A stretch of DNA of 17,814 bases from assembly GCA_047974415.1 (NCBI GenBank), contig JBKECH010000089.1, positions 1-17,814 on the forward strand. The letters run 5' to 3'. The notes under the pieces were generated by a model. It made no database searches. It worked only from the letters and a program-made list of their open reading frames with translations, and had not been told where the DNA came from. The position numbers and the translations under genes are program-made. Below are positions 1 to 8,577 of this stretch, one piece after another (position 1 is the stretch's first letter; each line of letters begins with the position of its first letter). The DNA comes from JBKEAJ01 sp047974415 (lineage in GTDB: Bacteria; Bacteroidota; Bacteroidia; Bacteroidales; Prolixibacteraceae).

Positions 1-224
1 ACCTTCGCTCGCACATCGCTGTTAATAATGCCCGTGATTCTGGCAGCATAGGGTGTGTTGGTACTGAGGTCCATGGGGTTGATTTCCACTACGCTCACCT
101 CCGTGGCATTAACTGGAAGTTTGGCTTTTCGCTTCTTTTCGCCACAAGAAAGGAGCGAAATGGCAAGGCAAAATGAAAGCACTACGGCTTGCATTCTGCC
201 TGTTCTATGTGTTGTTGTTTTCAT
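1..224 (-). CDS. RND efflux periplasmic adaptor lipoprotein (5' end only)
   Basis: This frame runs off the left edge of the window, so only the first 74 codons are visible. It opens with a short basic stretch and then a hydrophobic segment ending LLSCGEKK, a lipoprotein signal whose mature N-terminal Cys would be lipidated. The next residues, roughly VSVVEINPMDLSTNT followed by ARITGIINSDVRAKV, look like the first beta strands of HlyD/AcrA-family membrane-fusion proteins, where a phrase such as G-x-(I/V)-x-x-x-x-x-V-R leads into the lipoyl half-motif. Such proteins link an inner-membrane RND pump to an outer-membrane channel. The start could be the ATG at 224 or an in-frame ATG ten codons later (194), which gives a more usual short signal peptide. 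A 14-bp palindrome lies about 110 bp upstream (335-348). The family call rests on a short fragment. Confidence 0.6.
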   Translation of the reverse strand, partial: MKTTTHRTGRMQAVVLSFCLAISLLSCGEKKRKAKLPVNATEVSVVEINPMDLSTNTPYAARITGIINSDVRAK

Positions 225-334
225 CTGTTTAAAATTCTGCAATAAGCTATAGGTTTTATGCTTTTGCTGGTTTGTTAATCATCCTCCTGTGTGAGAGCCC
301 AATTCTCATGGCTTGTTTCATATGTTTATTGTAT

Positions 335-348
335 AACGTTATAACGTT
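335..348. promoter_or_regulatory. 14-bp perfect palindrome, possible operator
   Basis: AACGTTATAACGTT reads the same on both strands. It lies upstream of the efflux adaptor gene that starts at 224 on the minus strand. Efflux operons are often controlled by TetR- or MarR-type repressors that bind palindromes of this size, so an operator is plausible. No regulator gene is visible in the window. Confidence 0.3.
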
Positions 349-422
349 GTTGATGTGAGTTTGTTTTATTTTGGTTCAAATTTAGTGTTTTATTTTTGAA
401 TTGTTTTAAATTCGCTCTTCAC

Positions 423-665
423 CAAAATCCGCAAGCCCTATTTTACGAACTGAAAATTGGATCGGCATTAACATTTTGCGGAAAAATTGTTGATAAAGTA
501 GCAAAATCCTTATTTTTGAGCAGACCTTCCTTTACCCACTTTATCAAGGCTGTTGTGAGGAAGCCAAACAATCAAGAAACCCAATTGGCTAAGATGAATT
601 TGCAAATTCTACCAGTCTATAACTCGCAGAGGCAGGACTATCTGTCCTCGTCCGCTGTGAGTGAT
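423..665 (+). repeat. Dispersed repeat R, copy A
   Basis: About 243 bp that recurs on the opposite strand at 14761-15006 with roughly four of five bases the same by eye. Both copies begin with CAAAATCCGCAAGCCCTATT and end close to TCCGCTGTRAGTGA. An open frame runs through both copies (QNPQALFYELKIG..., 396-689 here). The two translations differ mostly by amino-acid changes and fall out of frame near the end, so this looks like a drifting non-coding repeat rather than a protein under selection. The frame here reads on into the terminal repeat of the adjoining MITE-like element at 671. Confidence 0.65.
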
Positions 666-670
666 TCTTT

Positions 671-941
671 GGCTCTATGTCGAATGTAGAGGGTGGGCTT
701 TGGAAATGTATTATTATGTTGAAGGTAGTGCAGCGCATTTTCTCTAAGCCCCGAGAGTGGCGAAACTACTGTAAGCCTCGAGGTGCATGCCTTGAGGGAT
801 AAGTAAAGTGCATTCTAGCCCTGAATGGACGACGTTATTATCTCCCGAACTGTTATACAAATCTTGAGCGAATGCTTTTTTCTCATTTCCGACAAACTAC
901 CAGTAGGAAGTGCTCTTTACCCACTACAACCAACATAGACC
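671..941 (+). mobile_element. Decayed MITE-like element (E1)
   Basis: The left end GGCTCTATGTCGAAT (671-685) is identical to both ends of the intact MITE at 15346-15599. The right end (about 918-941), reverse-complemented, reads GG-TCTATGT followed by TTGGTTGTAGTGGGT, a degenerate version of the same terminal repeat. The roughly 270 bp between them carry no gene. No matching target duplication is visible (GATTCTTT on the left, TCTCACAT on the right), so the insertion is old or rearranged. It abuts repeat R copy A on the left and lies just past the 3' end of the ribonucleotide reductase gene. Confidence 0.5.
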
Positions 942-971
942 TCTCACATTGATGTATGTACAAAAAATCAA

Positions 972-3521
972 TCAGCCACACTTAGAATGTCCGCAGCTTT
1001 TGCAAGTGATGCATCCTTCTTGGAAATGAAGGTCGCTGGAGTTGCATTCTTCGCACACGCCTTCGGCCTTGGTACCGTCTTTGATGTAAGTTTTCAGTGC
1101 CCTTGCCACCCCGTTCTTCCACGAGTTTATGTTTTCGTCGTTGAAATGCATCCCCGATATGAGTTTGATTGTGTCCTCCACTGGCATTCCGTAGCGCAAC
1201 ATGCCCGAGATGAGCTTGGCGTAGTTCCAGAACTCCTTGTCGAACTTGTATGACAGCCCCGTTATCGAGCCAGCCAAACCGCGGCAGTTTACGAACTTGA
1301 AGTCGTAAATCTTCTGTCCGTCCTTTGTATGTCTTTTTGTGATGAGTCCTTTTGTGATAGTTCTTGGCACGTACAGCCCCTCGTCTTCGTCGTATAGGCC
1401 TGTGAATATTTCGTATGGCCTTCCGTTCAGCACTCCGATAAAAGCGATCCATTTCTCCTTGTTGTTTTGGAACCTGACCACGTCGGCGTCCAATGATTCT
1501 GGGCGTGTCAGCGAGTGTTGTTTTTCCTCTTTCTCTTCTTGTTTGGACACCAGGACTCCCGTTCTGGAGCCGTCTCTGTATACCGTAACGCCCTTGCATC
1601 CCGATTTCCATGCTTCGAAGTAAAGTTTGCCGACAAGCTCCTCGGAGGCGTCGGACGGCAGGTTGATTGTAACGCTGATTGAGTGGTCTACCCATTTTTG
1701 TATTCTGCCTTGCATGTGCACCTTGCTCATCCAGTCTACATCTTTTGATGTGGCGTTCAGGTACGGCGATTTCTCGATTAGAGCTTTTACCTCATCGATG
1801 GAATATTGCTTGCTGATGTCGTAACCACTTGTTTGCATCCATGTTTTGAAGTGGTGGTGGAAAACATCAAATTCCTCCCAGCTGTCGCCCACCTCGTCGG
1901 TGAATGATATGTTTACATCCTTGTCGTTGGGGTTCACTTTTCGTCGGCGAGTATACCACAGCTCGAACGCCGGTTCGATGCCCGATGTTGTTTGCGACAT
2001 CAGGCTTGTTGTTCCTGTTGGGGCAACGGTAAGTAGGGCGATGTTTCGACGTCCGTACTTCTCTAGGTCGTCTTTCAGTTGTGGGTCGGCGTCTTTCAGT
2101 CTATTGAGGAAGGGGTTGTTCTTCTCTCTTTCGTTGTCGTGTATCATGAATGCGCCCCTTTCTTTGGCCAAGTTTGCTGATGCTCTGTATGCTTCTATTG
2201 CTAATGTTTTATGTACTTGTTCTACAAAGTTGTTGGCCTCTTCCGATCCGTATCTTAGTCCGAGAGCCGCAAGCATGTCGCCCTCTGCGGTGATACCGAT
2301 GCCGGTGCGTCTGCCTTCTTTTGCTTTTCTTTGGATGTTGATCCATAGTAGTCGCTCGGTGTTTTTCACCTCTTCGGTTTCGGGGTCGGCGTCGATTTTT
2401 TGGATTATCGCGTCGATTTTTTCTAGCTCAAGGTCGATGATGTCGTCCATTATTCGTTGTGCGTATGGCACGTGTTCTTTAAACAGGTCGAAGTCGAACT
2501 TGGCGTTTTTGGTAAAAGGGTTCTTGACGTAAGAATATAGGTTCAGAGCAAGCAGTCGGCAGCTGTCGTATGGGCAGAGGGGTATTTCGCCGCATGGGTT
2601 TGTGGAGACGGTTTCGTAGCCAAGGTCTGCATAGCAGTCGGGCACCGATTCGTTGATTATTGTGTCCCAAAATAGTATTCCTGGTTCTGCCGATTGCCAT
2701 GCGTTGTGTACTATTTTGTCCCAGAGTTCCTTTGCGTTGATTTCCTTTACTGTCGTAGGCTTGTCGGATTTTGTTGGGTATTGCTGTTGGTATTTTTGTC
2801 CGCTTGCCACGGCGTTCATGAAGTCGTTGTCGATTTTTACAGACACGTTTGCGCCAGTAACCTTGTTGGTGTCGGTTTTTGCATCGATGAAGAGCTCGGA
2901 GTCTGGGTGTTTTATTGATACCGACAGCATGAGGGCGCCTCTTCGTCCGTCTTGAGCAACCTCGCGAGTGGAGTTGGAGAATCTTTCCATGAATGGTACT
3001 ATCCCTGTTGAGGTGAGTGCCGAGTTTTTTACTGGCGATCCCTTTGGTCTGATGTGCGAAAGGTCGTGTCCAACGCCTCCTCGTCTTTTCATTAGTTGTA
3101 CTTGTTCTTGGTCGGTTTTTAGGATGCCGCCGTAGGAGTCCGATTGTCCGTTGTTGCCAATGACGAAGCAGTTGGATAGAGATGCAATCTGGTAGTTGTT
3201 GCCAATTCCAGTCATCGGTCCGCCTTGAGGGATTATGTATTTGAAGTTTTTGAGGAGTTCGTATATGCGTTTTTCTTCTACGGGCTTGTTGTATCGGCTT
3301 TCTATGCGGGCTATTTCTTTTGATAGGCGACGGTGCATGTCGTCGGGTGTTTTTTCGAAAAGGTTGCCGTCCGAGTCTTTGAGTGCGTATTTAGATACCC
3401 ATACTTTGGCGGCCATCTCGTCGCCATCGAAATATTCTGTGGCTGCGCTTACGGCTTCGTTGATGGTGTAGCTTGTTTCTAGCTTTTTCTCTTTGTTTTT
3501 GTTTTGTACTTCTTTAATCAT
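972..3521 (-). CDS. nrdJ: Class II (adenosylcobalamin-dependent) ribonucleoside reductase
   Basis: Reduces ribonucleotides to deoxyribonucleotides with a B12-generated thiyl radical, so it needs no oxygen and no NrdB partner. It is 849 aa from the ATG at 3521; the frame extends upstream only through a TTG start with unconvincing residues. Core motifs in order: SNCFVIGN (Cys118), the GGVGHDLSHIRPKGS stretch, STNPCGEIPL (the active-site Asn308, Cys310, Glu312 loop), GRRTGIGI, APTGTTSLM (about 500-508) and GCKGVTVYRDGSRTG (about 641-655). The last 30 residues hold Cys pairs (CEECN...CITCKSCGHSKCG), the tail typical of NrdJ that re-reduces the active site or binds zinc. The region after about 690 is the TSCPD-like C-terminal extension of this family. 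No nrdR box or B12 riboswitch is evident upstream. It stands alone and is divergent from the cyclophilin gene. Confidence 0.93.
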   Translation of the reverse strand: MIKEVQNKNKEKKLETSYTINEAVSAATEYFDGDEMAAKVWVSKYALKDSDGNLFEKTPDDMHRRLSKEIARIESRYNKPVEEKRIYELLKNFKYIIPQGGPMTGIGNNYQIASLSNCFVIGNNGQSDSYGGILKTDQEQVQLMKRRGGVGHDLSHIRPKGSPVKNSALTSTGIVPFMERFSNSTREVAQDGRRGALMLSVSIKHPDSELFIDAKTDTNKVTGANVSVKIDNDFMNAVASGQKYQQQYPTKSDKPTTVKEINAKELWDKIVHNAWQSAEPGILFWDTIINESVPDCYADLGYETVSTNPCGEIPLCPYDSCRLLALNLYSYVKNPFTKNAKFDFDLFKEHVPYAQRIMDDIIDLELEKIDAIIQKIDADPETEEVKNTERLLWINIQRKAKEGRRTGIGITAEGDMLAALGLRYGSEEANNFVEQVHKTLAIEAYRASANLAKERGAFMIHDNEREKNNPFLNRLKDADPQLKDDLEKYGRRNIALLTVAPTGTTSLMSQTTSGIEPAFELWYTRRRKVNPNDKDVNISFTDEVGDSWEEFDVFHHHFKTWMQTSGYDISKQYSIDEVKALIEKSPYLNATSKDVDWMSKVHMQGRIQKWVDHSISVTINLPSDASEELVGKLYFEAWKSGCKGVTVYRDGSRTGVLVSKQEEKEEKQHSLTRPESLDADVVRFQNNKEKWIAFIGVLNGRPYEIFTGLYDEDEGLYVPRTITKGLITKRHTKDGQKIYDFKFVNCRGLAGSITGLSYKFDKEFWNYAKLISGMLRYGMPVEDTIKLISGMHFNDENINSWKNGVARALKTYIKDGTKAEGVCEECNSSDLHFQEGCITCKSCGHSKCG

Positions 3522-3744
3522 TTTTGTAAAATTAGGGTTTGAAATAAGATGCGAATTTATCAAAAAATGTAACTCGGTGTAATTGTTTTTGATAAAAGTT
3601 TTCAACTTGAAAATGTAGTATCCTGTTTATTAAGGATGTGCGTGTTAGGAAATGTTCAAAAGTTTACAGAAAGTGTATTTTGTGTCTTTTTGGTGATGTT
3701 CTTTGTTGCCGGAATGCGTTGTTGCTTGTTTTGCTGGGCAAGGG

Positions 3745-3778
3745 TTTGTGTGTCAGTGGCAACATATTATTATCTTTG
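3745..3778 (+). promoter_or_regulatory. Bacteroidota-type promoter for the cyclophilin gene
   Basis: TATCTTTG (3771-3778) matches the Bacteroidota -7 consensus TAnnTTTG exactly. A TTTG lies 22 bp upstream (3745-3748), slightly beyond the usual 19-21 bp spacing. Transcription would start near 3785, leaving a short leader before the ATG at 3802 and arguing against the GTG at 3793. Confidence 0.6.
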
Positions 3779-3801
3779 CAGGTATATAATATGTGAGAAT
3801 T

Positions 3802-4602
3802 ATGAGAAAAACACTGTTGTCTATAATTTTTGGATGTCTGTTTGCCTCGATTTATGGTCAGGTGGGCAAAAAATATGTGATGGAAACGAGCCTTGGCAAT
3901 ATAAAGTTTGTGATATTTGACAAAACGCCCAAGCATCAGGCTAATTTTGACAAGCTTGTAAAGGATGGGAAGTACGATGGAGTGATTTTTCATCGGGTGA
4001 TTAAGGATTTTATGGTTCAGGCAGGCGACCCGAACTCCAAGAATCCAAGAGCAGGCGTAGTTTATGGTGGCGGAGGTCCGGCTTATACTATTCCTGCCGA
4101 AATATTTCCGGATCTGATAAACGAATATGGAGCTATTGCTGCTGCCAGAAACAACGACGATATAAACCCACAGAGGAAGTCCAATGCGACGCAGTTTTAT
4201 ATAGTTACAGGGAAGATTTTTAGAGAATCGCAGTTGGATACAATGGCGAGGGCTGAAACTATCAAACTTCGAAAGAAAAGATATAAGAAGATTTTTGCTG
4301 AAGCTAAGCCCCAGTTGCTGCGCTATCAGGAACTGAAAGACCACGACAACATGAACGCTTTGGCAGAAGCAACAAAGGTGCGGGCGAAGGAGGAGGCAAT
4401 GAAAGAAGTGTTTGAATATACGGAGCAACAGCGCCATGCTTACACAACGGTAGGAGGGGCGCCGCATCTGGACGGTAAGTACACTGTGTTTGGGTTTGTA
4501 ACTGAGGGGATGGACGTCGTCAATAAAATTCAGTGCGAGGCAAGAGATAAGAATGATAGGCCACTTCGAGATGTAATTATAAAACGAGTGTATGCTCAGT
4601 AA
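3802..4602 (+). CDS. Exported cyclophilin-type peptidyl-prolyl isomerase
   Basis: Isomerises Xaa-Pro bonds to help secreted proteins fold. It is 266 aa from the ATG at 3802. An uncleaved-length signal of about 19 residues (MRKTLLSIIFGCLFASIYG) points to the periplasm. Cyclophilin landmarks are intact: FHRVIKDFMVQAGDP (63-77, with the catalytic Arg65 and Gln73), GAIAAAR (110-116), QFYIVTG (131-137) and HLDGKYTVFG (222-231). In the last of these a His stands where CsA-sensitive human enzymes have Trp, as in many bacterial members. About 75 residues rich in Lys, Arg, Glu and Ala (140-215) separate QFYIVTG from the final motif; they are probably a helical insert, as in other Bacteroidales members. 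It has its own promoter (3745-3778) and is followed by the glycogen-synthase-like gene after 62 bp. Confidence 0.9.
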   Translation: MRKTLLSIIFGCLFASIYGQVGKKYVMETSLGNIKFVIFDKTPKHQANFDKLVKDGKYDGVIFHRVIKDFMVQAGDPNSKNPRAGVVYGGGGPAYTIPAEIFPDLINEYGAIAAARNNDDINPQRKSNATQFYIVTGKIFRESQLDTMARAETIKLRKKRYKKIFAEAKPQLLRYQELKDHDNMNALAEATKVRAKEEAMKEVFEYTEQQRHAYTTVGGAPHLDGKYTVFGFVTEGMDVVNKIQCEARDKNDRPLRDVIIKRVYAQ

Positions 4603-4626
4603 GGGGAATGTTATTTTTTTTTTTAG

Positions 4627-4634
4627 TACCTTTG
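4627..4634 (+). promoter_or_regulatory. Putative -7 element before the glycogen-synthase-like gene
   Basis: TACCTTTG is an exact TAnnTTTG match 30 bp before the ATG at 4665. No good TTTG is visible at the -33 position, where a long T-run (about 4611-4624) intervenes. It could drive the 4665-6963 gene pair. Confidence 0.45.
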
Positions 4635-4664
4635 TTGTCCATACAAAAAAAGCTTAGTAATTAG

Positions 4665-5468
4665 ATGACTAATAAAAGAATCTTATATATCTCGCAGGAG
4701 ATATATCCCTACACAGAAGAGAACGAGATTTCTAAGATTTCTCGGAATTTGCCCCAACAGATACAAGAATCTGGTAAAGAAATAAGAGCGTTCATGCCAA
4801 GGTATGGCGTTGTAAATGAACGCCGATATCAGTTGCATGAAGTAATACGCCTGTCGGGTATGAACCTTGTAATCGATGATGCCGATAGACAACTTATCAT
4901 AAAAGTAGCTTCTATTCAGCCGGCAAGAATGCAGGTTTATTTTATCGACGGCGAAGATTATTTTCATAGGAAAGCAGTTTTTACTGACGAAAACGGCAGT
5001 TATTTCCCAGATAATGATGAGCGTTCGGTGTTTTTTAGTCGCGGAGTGCTAGAGACGGTTGTCAAACTTCGTTGGGCACCTGATGTTATACATTGTCATG
5101 GTTGGTTTTCAGCATTGATACCGTTTTATTTAAAGAAACTGTATCACGACAATGCCCTTCTCAACGAGGCGAAAATAGTTTACTCCGCCTACGACAACGA
5201 TTTCGATGGGACATACTCAGAAAGCCTGCCCGAACGAATGCTTATAGATGGCTTGAGCAAGGATGATTTGAAACCCTTGGCATCAATGTCTTGTTTAGAG
5301 CTTAATAAACTGGCCGTGAATCACTCCGATGCTGTTATTCATGGTAGTAAGCAAATAAATCCAGATCTTGCGAAATATATAAAAGACTCCGACGTTATTA
5401 GCTTGGAATATCAAGGAGATGATTATGTATCAGCATACAATGATCTTTACGATAAGTTATTAGAGTAG
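4665..5468 (+). CDS. Glycogen/starch synthase-like protein, N-terminal (GT5) domain only
   Basis: A 267-aa protein matching the N-terminal half of GT5 glycogen synthases. The opening KRILYISQEIYPYTEENEI resembles the family's YxSxExxP start. RAFMPRYG (41-48), a YFIDGEDYFHR stretch (92-102), DNDERSVFFSRGVLE (117-131) and HCHGWFSALIPFYLKK (143-158) follow the family order. Two things a working synthase needs are missing. The KxGG ADP-glucose loop normally found near residue 20 is replaced by EENEISK, and the whole C-terminal Rossmann domain is absent (full enzymes are about 470-500 aa). Short versions like this, followed by a DUF4270 gene, are known in Bacteroidales; their role is unclear. A structural or regulatory role is my guess. 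The DUF4270 gene starts 22 bp downstream, so the two are probably co-transcribed. Confidence 0.75.
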   Translation: MTNKRILYISQEIYPYTEENEISKISRNLPQQIQESGKEIRAFMPRYGVVNERRYQLHEVIRLSGMNLVIDDADRQLIIKVASIQPARMQVYFIDGEDYFHRKAVFTDENGSYFPDNDERSVFFSRGVLETVVKLRWAPDVIHCHGWFSALIPFYLKKLYHDNALLNEAKIVYSAYDNDFDGTYSESLPERMLIDGLSKDDLKPLASMSCLELNKLAVNHSDAVIHGSKQINPDLAKYIKDSDVISLEYQGDDYVSAYNDLYDKLLE

Positions 5469-5490
5469 AACAAATATATTTCATTATATA

Positions 5491-6963
5491 ATGCGTAATA
5501 ATGTAACACTAATCATCTCGATGTTGATGATTTTAGCTTCGTGTAATAACGAGGTTGAGAATTTTGGAGTAGGAATATTGACAGATTCAGATTTGCTAGA
5601 TGCGAAGGTTTATGTAGACTCCGTGAGTACAATAGGGTATACGGTGAAAGACGATGCATATAGGACTGATGGTGTTCTTACAGCTTTGCTCGGCGAGCTG
5701 AACGACCCAATATTTGGGAAGCAGAAAGCAGTAAGTCTTTTTCAGGTTAGGCTAGCAGTGCATTACGATTTTCCAGAGCGAACTAATGTTGATTCGAGCT
5801 TTCTATGCTTTAAATATAATCGTATCTACGGAGATACCTTGTCGGTTCATAGGATGGCAATCTATGAACTGAACGAAGAGTTAGATGCTTATGCTAATTA
5901 TCTTAGCGATAAAGATTACTCTTCGATGAAGGGTCGGAAGATTGGAGAAATTAATTTCGATACAAAATATAATAAGGATACTTTGGGTAATGTAATAGAC
6001 TCTGTGCTACGTATTCCAATAGACACAGATTTTAGTCAGCAGTATTTCGATTTAGATAGTGTAGATTATGCCGACAATGATTTGTTTCTTAAAAAGATGA
6101 AAGGCTTTTATGTTGAGTCGGAGCTTGTTGGAGGTAGCGATTATGGGAGCTTTGTGAAGCTGGATTTGTCCAATAGAGGAAGTAGCGCTTATATAGATTT
6201 ACACTTTAATGCCACCGAATATATCGATTCTTTGGGTATCGATTCTACGGTTGTCGATAGTATACAGTTGTATGCAAATACACTTACGTCGCGCATCACA
6301 AATGTTTCTCGGGAGGGTGCTGATTTTACCGCTTCGGAAGTGTTGGAGAATGTTAGCTCGGAATCAAATTTATACATAAGTCCCTTTGGAGGCTCCAAAG
6401 CTAGAGTGCAAATACCACCTTTGGAAGATATTATTGAAGGTTACGACTCCCTGAATCCCAATCAGGGTATATATCTTATGACAGCACAATTATTGTTTAC
6501 CATCGACTCGACCCGTTCTAGCCTGGATACTGTAAGTCGGCAGGCCCCATCGTTACTGATGCTTGAGAAGGTCGATACGGTAGGGAAGACATATCCTATA
6601 TTGGACTTCTATTACCCCAACGGTTATTATGTTCAGGGGGTGAAGTACGGAGCGAACTATGTTTTTAATATTTCGAGATACCTGCAAAGGTTGATTGATG
6701 GAGAGGAGACATCGCGCGAGTTTGAAATACATCTGCCAGACTATTATCGAGATGGTAGCTACATCAATTCGCAATATGCTCTATTCTCAGAGACCACACC
6801 TGGGTTTATAGCGACGACATTCTCGTTTTCGGATGCCTATGGAGCAAATGTGGTCGATTATACAAATATGTCGCCAGAAGGTGTTTCTCTTTGTGGAGCA
6901 GGCAATGGTCCAGGTATACGCCTGAGCGTTCAGTATGCAGTTAGAACTAATATGAATAAGTAA
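5491..6963 (+). CDS. DUF4270 family lipoprotein
   Basis: A 490-aa exported protein with a lipoprotein signal: MRNNVTLIISMLMILASC, so Cys18 would be the lipidated residue. The body begins NNEVENFGVGILTDSDLLDAKVYVDSV and is rich in beta-strand-like, Asp/Ser/Tyr-heavy sequence with no recognisable catalytic motif. Both its N-terminus and its place right after a short glycogen-synthase-like gene fit the DUF4270 family of Bacteroidota, which has no established function. Surface or outer-membrane-facing location is inferred from the signal only. It is followed by atpD after a 90-bp gap. Confidence 0.8.
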   Translation: MRNNVTLIISMLMILASCNNEVENFGVGILTDSDLLDAKVYVDSVSTIGYTVKDDAYRTDGVLTALLGELNDPIFGKQKAVSLFQVRLAVHYDFPERTNVDSSFLCFKYNRIYGDTLSVHRMAIYELNEELDAYANYLSDKDYSSMKGRKIGEINFDTKYNKDTLGNVIDSVLRIPIDTDFSQQYFDLDSVDYADNDLFLKKMKGFYVESELVGGSDYGSFVKLDLSNRGSSAYIDLHFNATEYIDSLGIDSTVVDSIQLYANTLTSRITNVSREGADFTASEVLENVSSESNLYISPFGGSKARVQIPPLEDIIEGYDSLNPNQGIYLMTAQLLFTIDSTRSSLDTVSRQAPSLLMLEKVDTVGKTYPILDFYYPNGYYVQGVKYGANYVFNISRYLQRLIDGEETSREFEIHLPDYYRDGSYINSQYALFSETTPGFIATTFSFSDAYGANVVDYTNMSPEGVSLCGAGNGPGIRLSVQYAVRTNMNK

Positions 6964-7053
6964 AGTAAAGGAGCTTCTTAGAAAGCCGTTGCAGATTGCA
7001 TATATCTTTCTTAGATAGTTTAAAAAGATGTTGCAGGGATAAAAGAAATAGGT

Positions 7054-8577
7054 ATGCCATTAAAAGGAGAAGTAATACAGATAGTTGGACCTGTTGTGGA
7101 TATTGAGTTTGTCAATGAGCAGGGAGCTTTACCAAATATCTACGACGCCGTTGAAATTGATTTGAATGGGACGAAAATCATTGCCGAGTGCCAGCAGCAC
7201 CTTGGCGACAGCGTAGTTCGTACTATTTCAATGGAAACCACCGATGGCTTGTCGCGCGGAGCAGAGGCTGTGGCACTAGGTCGTCCGATAACCATGCCAA
7301 AAGGGGAAGCTGTTTTAGGTCGCCTTCTTAGTGTTACAGGAGCTTCTATTGATGGGCTGGAAGAGCCTCTCAAGGATGGCTATGGTATACATCATAAGGC
7401 TCCAGATTTTGTTGATTTGGCAACAAGCACCGAGGTTTTATATACAGGAATAAAAGTAATCGACCTTATAGAACCGTACTCTAAAGGAGGTAAAATAGGT
7501 CTCTTTGGTGGTGCGGGGGTAGGAAAGACTGTTATTATTCAGGAGCTTATCAATAATATTGCCGTAGCTCATAGTGGTTTGTCAGTTTTTGCAGGAGTAG
7601 GAGAACGAAGCCGAGAGGGCAACGACTTGCTCCGCGAGATGATAGAGGCAGGTATAGTCGATTATGGCGAGGAGTTTAAGCACGCCTTGGAAAAGGGGGC
7701 GTGGGATTTGTCGAAGGTTGATAAGTCTAAGCTAAAGGATTCTAAGCTGGCAATGGTTTTTGGCCAGATGAATGAACCTCCTGGAGCGCGAGCACGAGTG
7801 GCCTTGTCGGGCTTGTCATTGGCAGAGAGCCTGCGCGATGGCGATGGGAAGACGTCTGAGGGACGCGATATCCTTCTTTTTATAGACAATATTTTTAGAT
7901 TTCTGCAAGCCGGTTCTGAGGTGTCTGCGCTTTTGGGAAGGATGCCATCGGCAGTTGGCTATCAGCCTACGTTAGCTAGTGAAATGGGAGAGCTACAAGA
8001 GCGTATTGTGTCGACGAAGCACGGTTCAATAACATCAATACAGGCAGTTTATGTGCCAGCAGACGATTTGACCGACCCTGCGCCAGCAACAACATTTGCA
8101 CACCTTGACGCCAATACTGTACTGAGTCGTAAAATTTCAGAGTTGGGTATATATCCTGCTGTAGATCCATTGGAATCTACATCTAGAATCTTGGCGCCAG
8201 AAATAGTGGGCGAGGAGCACTATCGTTGTGCCCAAAGAGTAAAGGAGATACTACAACGTTACAAAGAACTTCAAGATATAATAGCAATATTGGGTATGGA
8301 GGAGTTGAGCGATGACGATCGGACTACGGTTCATCGAGCAAGAAGAGTGCAACGTTTCTTGTCGCAGCCGTTTTTTGTTGGGGAGCAGTTCACTGGTATC
8401 CCTGGCGAGTTAGTGTCTATTGAGAAGACTATAGAGGGTTTCACTAAGATAATGGACGGCGAGTTGGATAAGTATCCCGAAGCGGCATTCCATATGGTGG
8501 GAGATATAAACCAAGCAATAGCTAAGGGTGAGAAATTATTGAAAGAGGCTAATATGTATCAGGATGCTCAAGGTTAA
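7054..8577 (+). CDS. atpD: F1Fo ATP synthase beta subunit
   Basis: The catalytic subunit of the F1 sector, which makes or hydrolyses ATP at the alpha/beta interface. It is 507 aa with a Walker A GGAGVGKT (152-159), the catalytic-Glu segment GVGERSREGN (181-190), the Walker B strand ILLFIDNIFRF (273-283) and the DELSEED-type loop as MEELSDDD (415-422). It is longer than the roughly 460-aa E. coli protein, mainly from an insert around 203-230 (YGEEFKHALEKG...KSKLKDS), as is usual in Bacteroidota. The next gene, atpC, overlaps its end by 14 bp, implying translational coupling. The F0 genes and atpA, atpG and atpH are not in the window. The 90-bp upstream gap contains TATCTTTC (7003-7010), a near match to a -7 element with no clear -33. 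Confidence 0.98.
   Translation: MPLKGEVIQIVGPVVDIEFVNEQGALPNIYDAVEIDLNGTKIIAECQQHLGDSVVRTISMETTDGLSRGAEAVALGRPITMPKGEAVLGRLLSVTGASIDGLEEPLKDGYGIHHKAPDFVDLATSTEVLYTGIKVIDLIEPYSKGGKIGLFGGAGVGKTVIIQELINNIAVAHSGLSVFAGVGERSREGNDLLREMIEAGIVDYGEEFKHALEKGAWDLSKVDKSKLKDSKLAMVFGQMNEPPGARARVALSGLSLAESLRDGDGKTSEGRDILLFIDNIFRFLQAGSEVSALLGRMPSAVGYQPTLASEMGELQERIVSTKHGSITSIQAVYVPADDLTDPAPATTFAHLDANTVLSRKISELGIYPAVDPLESTSRILAPEIVGEEHYRCAQRVKEILQRYKELQDIIAILGMEELSDDDRTTVHRARRVQRFLSQPFFVGEQFTGIPGELVSIEKTIEGFTKIMDGELDKYPEAAFHMVGDINQAIAKGEKLLKEANMYQDAQG

Noticed and set aside
396..689. 97-codon open frame (QNPQALFYELKIG...) as a protein-coding gene
   Set aside because: It lies in a dispersed repeat and reads into a MITE terminal repeat. 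The second copy diverges mainly by amino-acid changes and a frameshift, with no sign of selection.
982..1695. 237-codon minus-strand frame overlapping nrdJ
   Set aside because: Arg-rich translation with no family resemblance, fully inside the strongly conserved nrdJ frame: an out-of-frame shadow.
1846..2532. 228-codon plus-strand frame
   Set aside because: Antisense shadow of nrdJ with Ser-rich, low-complexity translation.
3664..4467. 267-codon minus-strand frame
   Set aside because: Antisense to the cyclophilin gene, which has a signal peptide, promoter and catalytic motifs.
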